NCBI RefSeq assembly: GCF_918797505.1
Contig: NC_092795.1
Coordinates: 63,731,056-63,795,055, forward strand
Length of the DNA: 64,000 nucleotides
From: Bemisia tabaci
Lineage: Eukaryota; Arthropoda; Insecta; Hemiptera; Aleyrodidae
Direction of reading: 5' to 3'
Under the pieces are notes generated by a model, which was not told the origin of the DNA, ran no database searches, and worked only from the letters and a program-made list of their open reading frames with translations. The translations under genes were made by a program, and so were the position numbers. Within the stretch, counting starts at the first letter, position 1; every line of letters starts with the position of its first letter. This document shows, piece by piece, positions 57,471 to 64,000 of the stretch.

Positions 57471-57664
57471 GAAACGCCCTCATTTTTCTTGATACTTTAC
57501 GCCTTACTCGAGAGCGTGATTAGTTGCTGCTACCATAGTTGAAGTGCAAAGCCGCCGCGAAGAGTCCTGTGGTTACAATTCCAGTGCCTTAAAACGCCTT
57601 CAGTTTTCTTAATACTTCACGCGTAATTGAAGAGCGCTATAAGTTGCTGCTGCGGAAGTTGGCA
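57471..57664. repeat. Direct repeat, two ~75-bp copies about 120 bp apart
   Basis: AAACGCCCTCATTTTTCTTG (57471) recurs as AAACGCCTTCAGTTTTCTTA (57592). Both continue with ATACTTNACGC, GAAGAGCG/GAGAGCG and AGTTGCTGCT. Confidence 0.75.
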
Positions 57665-58840
57665 TGTTTTTAACGTGTTGATCATCGTGTTTTTAATGCG
57701 CGTCTCTTCAAGAACATGTAACTTACCAATTCAGTCATTTTCACTGAACTGACAAAAATTGAATAGTGGCGCTAAAAATTAATCCAACTTCGAACTTTCA
57801 AATACAACTAATTGTAGGATTATAGTTCTCAGGATCAGATGAAAAAATTCCAAAAATTTCACAAACTTTGCGAAATTCGAATTATTTTTGACATGTGGGT
57901 GAATTCAAATAAGGGTCAAATTCCAGGTTCTATTTCCTCCCAAAATTTTTTTCTGAATTTTTGGGCAAACCAAACTTTATTTTGACTATCATTAGGTGTA
58001 GACTTAGGAAATATAGCTCGTCGAGCTTAATAGTTGGGCTTAAACCCGAATTTCCACCGTCAAGTGTATCACTTCCCAAAATTTGCCGGAATTTTGCCTG
58101 ATTTCCTAAATTTTCATCTCAGAGGTGACATATAATACTTTTAGTTAAAAATTGAACACAATTGTCATAAAAGCATCGTCGAGCACTAAATTAAAGCATA
58201 ATTGAAAACATGTAATCCTTTCATATATTGCAGAACCAAAAAAATTAAGAAAAAATTAATCCGTCATGAAAGATATCTGGAGCTTTTTCTGCTTTTCTTT
58301 TAGACAGTTCCGTCTGTTTATCAAAATGCGCACTGTTTTCGTTTCACACGAGAAGAAGCTTTTATTTCTTGGAATATTGCAATACAAAATGGATCAAAAA
58401 CACCGAATTTTAAAACTTCAAGTGGGCGTGTACCCGCTGAAGTGGTGATAAAGCCAGGAAAAGTTTGAGGACTTACATTAATATAACAATTACACCGGTC
58501 AACTTTTTTTTTTTTTTTTTTGATTTTTGATTTTCCGAAGATTTGCCAATGGTTTCAGAGTAGATTTTTGGCGCTGATTCTGAAGAACACCTCCATTTAC
58601 CTGTATCGATGCGATTTATCCTGGGAAAGTTCGGAATTTTTCCGGAGAAATCGGAATTTTCCTTAAAAATCTAGCTTTTCCAGAAGAGTCAAATTTCCGG
58701 GAGAATCTGTGCACGATGGAAAAAACACAGGAATTTTTCGATTTCGTAGCCTAAGATACATAAGAAACCCTATTACACCCCTATTAAAATTTCCTTTCTT
58801 TTCCTTATACCATGGTTTTCCGGTCCAGTTTCATTAAAAT
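57665..58840. other. Unassigned AT-rich sequence
   Basis: No gene was recognised. A T-run (about 58507-58524) is present. Confidence 0.4.
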
Positions 58841-59584
58841 CAATTAATTAGTCACCGAGATAGCGTTTTAAGCCACGGCCACCATCTTAGATTTCCGAAT
58901 CTCGGAAATTTGACTAAAATTCGAGTTCCCCACTCAAAAATACCCGCGGCGCATGGGTACCAAGTTTCGCGTAAATCGATTGATTAGGCTCTGAGATAGC
59001 ATTTTAGGCCATGTCCGCCATCTTGGATTTTCGAATTTTAAAAATTTGACTAAAAATTTAAGTTCCCCATTGAAAAGTACCCCCGGGTACCAAGTTTCAC
59101 TTTAATCGACTGATTAGGTGCTGAGATAGCATTTTAGGCCACGTCCGCCATCTTGGATTTTCGAATTTTGGTAATTCGACTAAAAATTCGAGTTTCCCAT
59201 TCAAAAATACCCCCGGGTACCAAGTTTTGCGTAAATCGATTGATTAGGCGCTGAGATAGCCTTTTAGGCCATGTCCGCCATCTTGGATTTTCGAATTTTC
59301 AAAATTCGACTAAAAATTCGAGTTCCCCATTGAAAAGTACTTCCGTGTACCAAGTTTCACTTAAATCGGTCGAAAAGAGCGCCTACAGGGCTTAAAAAAA
59401 CAAGTCTCAGTTGATTAGGCGCTGCGATAGCATTTTAGGTCATGTCCGCCATCTTGGATTTTCGAATTTTCAAAATTCGACTAAAAATTCGAGTTCCCCA
59501 TTGAAAAATACCCCCGGGTACCAAGTTTTACTTAAATCGGTAGAAAAGAGCGCCTACAGGGCTTAAACAAGCAAGTCACAGTTG
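58841..59584 (-). repeat. Tandem array, five ~130-bp units with CCGCCATCTTGG
   Basis: TCTTGGATT (or TCTTAGATT in the first unit) occurs at 58885, 59021, 59151, 59281 and 59452, spaced 136, 130, 130 and 171 bp. Each unit carries GAGATAGC-TTTTAGGCC, GTCCGCCATCTTGGATTTTC, GACTAAAAATT, and usually CCCCGGGTACCAAGTTT. The last two units are followed by an extra ~41 bp (AAAAGAGCGCCTACAGGGCTT), explaining the 171-bp step. On the minus strand the core reads CCAAGATGGCGG, as in the fold-back arms at 27 and 30 kb. Confidence 0.9.
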
Positions 59585-59600
59585 TAACAGTTTTCCACTC

Positions 59601-59695
59601 TGTCCCAGTAAACTGGGACATGGGACAGGATGGAAACATATGGGACAGGATGGAACGGGACAAGATGGAACGGGACAGGATGGAACAAGCTGTTT
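59601..59695 (+). repeat. Minisatellite GGGACAGGATGGAAC with leading hairpin
   Basis: A perfect hairpin (TGTCCCAGT-AA-ACTGGGACA, 59601-59620) leads into about five 15- to 18-bp units around GGGACAGGATGGAA. It lies just right of the 130-bp array. Confidence 0.85.
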
Positions 59696-60724
59696 TTTAA
59701 GCTTATCTCTAACAGTAAAGACAATTTTGGTGTTTTTTTTCACGGAATATTTAGTAGCACGTCCTAGAGGATCGGAATAAGAGAAAATTTTCCCTAACGC
59801 ACACTTCGAAAGTATTTTACGAGCTGATATTAGTGTGTGTGTGTATGCTTGACGCCCCGTCAGTTATCGTGTATAGCATTCTGTTTGGCATCATTAATGG
59901 CGTTAATCTTGCACAAAAATTTGCGAATTTCAGAATTTTTGCCATCTACGACGTGTGAACTATTCAATCAAAACAAAAAAAGTCGTTTTTGGAAAAACCT
60001 CAACGTTACGGCAATCATTTAGAGCTTATTACATCGTTGCCATGTCTCTCCTGACTGTTGCTGACTGTTGCTCGGGACAATGATTCTAGCGCGTGAAAAA
60101 GTTATTGATGGAGCAAAAAATAAATTGACATATTTTTTTTCTCAAATTCAAAAGCATTACCTATCATCTCCGATAAAGTTTTCTTAAATAATCACTCTAG
60201 TTATGCTGCAACATCGATTTAAAGTCAAGAACCAGGCATGGGGGACACGCAAATTTGGGACAAATGTAGGCAATTTGAACATTCAAAGTTCTCCTAAATT
60301 TTTATTTCAGTCCAAATAAAGTGGGAAATAGCATGTAATAGTCAACAATAGTGTGGAAAATGAGAAAAAAATTTGATCTGCCCATGTTTCTCAGATTATG
60401 ACGATTAAAACAGCTCGGGACACCAAATTAGACGCTTATTTGAACTCACCCATGTATTCTGATTTTCTTTCTTACAAAAGAAAATTATTTTAGTCCCTTG
60501 TGAGGTACCAGTTCAACGTTATTGTAAGGATTGAGCGGGTCAAAAAAAATACTAGAAAAATGAGTGTAGCCAAAAAGTGATGAGTTTCCGAGGGACCAAA
60601 GAATATGGGATGACGGCTCAAAAATGGCGAAGAAACATGTGCTAGACCTAAAAGGTTGGAGGTGATTGTACCGAGAGATGAAAGAATGAAAGGATCGAAA
60701 GGAAAGAGAAAATGGAATAATATA
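59696..60724. other. Unassigned AT-rich sequence
   Basis: No gene was recognised; a short GT run occurs near 59832-59844. It forms the outer flank of the retrotransposon. Confidence 0.45.
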
Positions 60725-61708
60725 TGCGGTTTACAAGTGAGAGACTATTTTTTATTGATCAGAAGGATCCTGTCCTAGGTGTTTTTATTTTTACCAGGCT
60801 CAAAGTGAGCCGGCTACTACCATGGGTAGGAGACCTGAAGGGCCACCAGGCACGTAATGCGCCGGCTTCTGCTTTGCGCAGGAAAGTCAGAAGGACTTGA
60901 AATTTTGAATACTGCTCTCTGTGCTATTGCACTTACTTTTACTCCGGATTCATATGAATCGGCTTCTCCGGTAGGAGGATTTGATACAAACGTGAATTTA
61001 GTTAGAGATGTCTTGAAATTTTTCCTGGGTGAATTTAGATAGGACTGCCAAAAGTGGAATATTAAAGTTGATTTCGTGATGACCCTGAGAGATTAGCCGC
61101 TCCGATCGCTATAGATGGGTTGATTCAGCTTGCTCGCCAAATTCGCTCCTTGACCTTGCTCGAGGAACTCGATTCTTGACTTGGGTTCGGGTTTCCTTTC
61201 TGGCTGCTGCTTGAACTTGGTTGAGTCTTGGTTTCCTGGGTCTTGATTAGCTTGCTCCGCTGCTTGGCTGGATCTGGAGACTGGGTGTTGATCGAACGGC
61301 GCATCACTTAGAAGTGAATTCATGGAGCGCAGCGTCCCAGTATTTATACCGGTCGCGTGAGAGAGCGTTGCCGCGAGCTTGGCTGTGATTGGTCGACGCG
61401 AGCGCTGTGTGAGAAATTGGCGGGAGTACCGCTATGCGAGTTTGAACTTCGCGGGAGCACCGCTAGGCGAGATTGAACTTGGCGGGCGCTGTGGAGACTA
61501 AGTTTTGGACGTTTTGAATTTCGCGCCCGCGCGCGGCTCGTGATTGGTGCGCTGCCTCGCGTTCATTCTGAGGCTGGGGCCAATGGAATTCAGCGGAGCT
61601 TTTTGCTCCCGGGTTCATCACTGTGATTGGATTTCTAATGATTATTAATTTTGTTCGTCACTGTGATTGGATTTCTAATGATTATTATTTTGTAGGTGAA
61701 ACCGAACA
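60725..61708 (-). mobile_element. 3' LTR of the BEL/Pao element (about 984 bp)
   Basis: On the minus strand the proposed LTR starts TGTTCGGTTT just after a purine tract and ends AAACCGCA, giving TG...CA borders. It contains a TATA box GGTATAAATA (61341-61350) and AATAAA (60751-60756). There are two copies of a ~31-bp unit around GGCGGGAGTACCGC (61419-61480) and two of a ~38-bp unit starting CACTGTGATTGG (61619-61694), likely U3 enhancer repeats. An ATG frame of 76 codons (61093-61323), glutamine- and serine-rich, begins about 20 bp past the TATA box. The low-coordinate border is inferred, since the other LTR is outside the window. Confidence 0.6.
61341..61350 (-). promoter_or_regulatory. LTR TATA box
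   Basis: GGTATAAATA on the minus strand matches the TATA consensus, lies in the right half of the LTR between the U3-type repeats and the R region, and would start transcription near 61315-61320. Confidence 0.6.
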
Positions 61709-61710
61709 TA

Positions 61711-61718
61711 CTCCCCCC
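61711..61718 (-). other. Polypurine tract
   Basis: GGGGGGAG on the minus strand lies 2 bases before the LTR start and just after the pol stop. This is the primer site for second-strand DNA synthesis in LTR retroelements. Confidence 0.65.
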
Positions 61719-61792
61719 GTTGAACGAGTGAACTCGTTCAAGAAGCTGGACTTATTTTCATGCGGGTTCGAAATACCTACAGCGGGATCTCC

Positions 61793-64000
61793 CTATTGGT
61801 CGGTTTCGGGCAGTGGCAGGCGGCACAATTTTGACACGGGTCTGCGTAGGGTTCCGGTTTGAGTTTTTACGTCTACCACTCTTATAATTTTGTCAGGGCC
61901 TGGAAAGCAGTTTGTGACTTTGCCCATGCGCCAATGCAATGGTGCCAAATCTGGGTCTTGTATCAGAACTAGGTCCCCATTTTTCAGTTTTTGGGTTGAT
62001 TTCAGCCATTTTGAGCGCTGACGTAATGTGTTAATGTACTCATTTTTCCAGATCTTCCAGAAGCTTTGGCTGGCTTGTTGGATCACCTGCCACCGATCCA
62101 AATGGTTTAATTTTATATCCGTTAGATCATGCTCGGGGAGTGAGTTCATTGTGTCGCCTATGAGAAAATGAGCCGGGGTCAAGGCTCCAATTTCAGATGG
62201 GTCGGTCGAAATCGGGCAGAGAGGACGGGAGTTGAGGACGGCCTCGATTTTGTACAGTAGTGTTGTGAACTCTTCGAAAGTGAGAACTTGAGTCCCAACT
62301 ACTCTTCTTATGTGGTGTTTTACCGACTTTATTCCGGCTTCCCATAGTCCTCCAAAATTGGGACCAGACGGAGGAGAAAAATGCCAGTGAATTTCTTTCG
62401 TGGTTAAAAAGTTTGAAACTTCTTCTTTCGTGACATTGTCCTTTAAAAATTTATAAATTTCCTTCAATTCATTATTGGCTCCGGTGAAATTGGTTCCATT
62501 ATCGGAGAAGAGATTTTTGCATAATCCGCGCCGGGATACGAAGCGATCAAGAGCTGCGATGAAGGCCTCTGATGTTAGATCGCTAACACATTCAAGATGT
62601 AGAGCCTTTGTCGTCATGCAGACAAATAGTGCGAGGTATGCCTTGGTTTGGCGGGATTTTCTTAGATTGTTTTCCTTTATCGTAAAAGGTCCTCCGAAAT
62701 CTAAGCCGGTGTTGAGGAAGGGCCTTGCTTCTTGGACCCGCCATTTTGGTAGGTCGCCCATCGGGGGCTGAAAGTTGGTTGGCTTTGTTTTGAAGCACGT
62801 GACACATTTTAAGATTTGAGCTCTGACTTTCTGACGGGCGTTGATGAGCCAGTATTTAGTGTTTAGGCTCGCGAGAGTCAACTTAGGACCGCCATGCAGT
62901 GTTTCTTGGTGGCAAGAGTTGATTATTAGCTCAGAAAAGTGGCCATTTTTCGGCAGGAGGATAGGGTATTTTGCTGCAAAATTCAGCTCTGAGTGGGTTA
63001 ATCGCCCTCCTACTCTTAAGAATCCTTCCTTATCGATGAACGGTCTTAGTGATATGAGGTTTGGAGGGGTATCCTTGGAATTTTTCAATGCGTGAATTTC
63101 GGATTTAAAATTTGATTGTTGAGTATACTTGATCCAATAGTTCCGGGCTGCCTTGAACTCGTCCGGAGATAATGGTGACTTGAGCTTAGTGCGATTTTTC
63201 GGTCTGGCGTTGTGAATAAATCGAAAGATCCACGCTGTAACTCTAATTAAACGGGTTAATTTTGAGTGTGATTCCAACAGGTTCTGGTTCCATGTTTCCT
63301 TCCTAGTTTGAACAAGAACTACGGGTTCATCTACTATGTCTTTCAATCCTTCTTGAGTGCTAGGGATGGGTTCATTACTTTTTGGCCAGCTTTCAATTGG
63401 AAGTTTCAACCATTCTGGACCGTGCCACCAGAGTTCATTATCGATCAATTTTTCGGGTTCGCAGCCGCGGGACGCTAAATCAGCGGGGTTCTCCTTTGAT
63501 TTCACGTGACTCCAATCTTGAGGATTTAGTGTTTCTAGAATTTTTACGATCCGGTTTGCTTCAAATACCTTTAATCGATGAGGCGGAGTGCGGAGCCAGT
63601 CGAGGACGACGGTTGAGTCTGTGAAGGCAAATTTGCTCCTGATTTTGATGTCATCGCAAGCTTGCAAGGAGAACTCAAGTAAATCAGTCATTAGCACTGC
63701 CCCGGATAGCTCTAGGCGTGGTATGCTCAGGACCTTCAGGGGCGCTACTCTGCTTTTGGCAAGCAGTAGGTTTACCTTGACTCTGCCATGAATGTCTTCG
63801 ACCCTGAGGTATACAGTGGCTCCGTATCCCTTCTTGCTGCCGTCACAAAATGCTATCAAATCAAAGTTAGTGGCGTCCAACAAGGAGACGTGACGGGGAA
63901 TTTTTATGCGGGTTATGTCAGATAGGTTGGCGGCAAATTTATCCCATGAGGTTTTAATGCATTCAGGTACTTGCGCGTCCCAATCTAGTCCAAGGAGCCA
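61793..64000 (-). CDS. pol: BEL/Pao retrotransposon Pol: RNase H, integrase, C-terminal domain (partial)
   Basis: The frame is open from the stop at 61793 to the window edge, so its N-terminal part (gag, protease, reverse transcriptase) lies beyond 64000. No true start is visible. Counting from the TTG at 63883, RNase H shows acidic residues D14 (FCDGS), E58 (RLELSG), D89 (FTDST) and D135 (NPADLASRG). The integrase zinc finger has H325, H330, C360 and C363; the catalytic triad is D395 (GLDFGGPF), D461 (FSDNGTNFTG) and E515 (GGLWEAG). A C-terminal domain with DLVLIQDP and HWRMGKV follows, as in BEL/Pao Pol. No stop or frameshift interrupts about 735 codons, so this copy may be recent. It has no envelope gene in view. 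Confidence 0.95.
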   Translation of the reverse strand, partial: WLLGLDWDAQVPECIKTSWDKFAANLSDITRIKIPRHVSLLDATNFDLIAFCDGSKKGYGATVYLRVEDIHGRVKVNLLLAKSRVAPLKVLSIPRLELSGAVLMTDLLEFSLQACDDIKIRSKFAFTDSTVVLDWLRTPPHRLKVFEANRIVKILETLNPQDWSHVKSKENPADLASRGCEPEKLIDNELWWHGPEWLKLPIESWPKSNEPIPSTQEGLKDIVDEPVVLVQTRKETWNQNLLESHSKLTRLIRVTAWIFRFIHNARPKNRTKLKSPLSPDEFKAARNYWIKYTQQSNFKSEIHALKNSKDTPPNLISLRPFIDKEGFLRVGGRLTHSELNFAAKYPILLPKNGHFSELIINSCHQETLHGGPKLTLASLNTKYWLINARQKVRAQILKCVTCFKTKPTNFQPPMGDLPKWRVQEARPFLNTGLDFGGPFTIKENNLRKSRQTKAYLALFVCMTTKALHLECVSDLTSEAFIAALDRFVSRRGLCKNLFSDNGTNFTGANNELKEIYKFLKDNVTKEEVSNFLTTKEIHWHFSPPSGPNFGGLWEAGIKSVKHHIRRVVGTQVLTFEEFTTLLYKIEAVLNSRPLCPISTDPSEIGALTPAHFLIGDTMNSLPEHDLTDIKLNHLDRWQVIQQASQSFWKIWKNEYINTLRQRSKWLKSTQKLKNGDLVLIQDPDLAPLHWRMGKVTNCFPGPDKIIRVVDVKTQTGTLRRPVSKLCRLPLPETDQ

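Noticed and set aside
58841..59695. CRISPR-like array
   Set aside because: The repeats are contiguous 130-bp satellite-type units and a minisatellite without unique spacers, in a eukaryotic context.

Overview
The window looks like gene-poor nuclear DNA from an arthropod, probably an insect and perhaps a hemipteran such as a whitefly. The species guess is an inference, not a match. The evidence is as follows. The sequence is AT-rich and has no bacterial-style operons or long host reading frames. It carries a BEL/Pao retrotransposon, tRNA-derived SINE-like sequences, many miniature DNA transposons with target-site duplications (TSDs), and a short TTAGG-type repeat like the arthropod telomere unit. 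The only long convincing reading frame is the retrotransposon Pol at the right edge. The best host-gene candidate is a short exon-like stretch on the minus strand near 23.5-24.0 kb. No whole host gene is supported.

Layout. 0-9 kb: fold-back repeats, a three-level nest of transposons (1852-3228), and a Helentron-like element (6852-8787) split by a 500-bp hAT-like MITE. 9-18 kb: mostly unassigned DNA, with a 423-bp hAT-like MITE (14701-15123), a 238-bp direct duplication and a second Helentron-like 3' end (17235-17264). 18-20.4 kb: a large fold-back nested in another inverted-repeat element. 21-25 kb: a tRNA-like SINE head, direct repeats, two MITEs of one family, an intact 440-bp fold-back, the candidate exon and a 188-bp duplication. 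26.7-31.0 kb: a 4.3-kb fold-back with arms of about 735 bp that contains two further fold-backs. 31-42 kb: SINEs, a 156-bp hAT-like MITE, two more copies of an ~800-bp hAT-like element and a TTAGG-like block. 42-57 kb: mostly unassigned, with a LINE-like 3' end, a 226-bp MITE, a 338-bp MITE carrying (GTT)n, and a ~0.8-kb fold-back. 58.8-59.7 kb: a tandem array with a CCGCCATCTTGG motif, then a minisatellite. 60.7-64 kb: the LTR and pol of a BEL/Pao element on the minus strand, continuing beyond the window.

The window is best read as an archive of transposon insertions into transposons. In several nests, subtracting the inner element and one TSD leaves an outer element of the length seen in an intact copy (439 versus 440 bp, 602 versus 623 bp, 114 versus 122 bp). 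This gives a relative insertion order. The most unusual theme is the number of long inverted repeats, which could produce hairpin RNA if transcribed. A recurring AAGATGGCGGC-like (YY1/Pho-like) motif lies about 152 bp apart in the largest fold-back arms and about 130 bp apart in the 59-kb array. All alignments were made by eye; boundaries are approximate unless a TSD is given.
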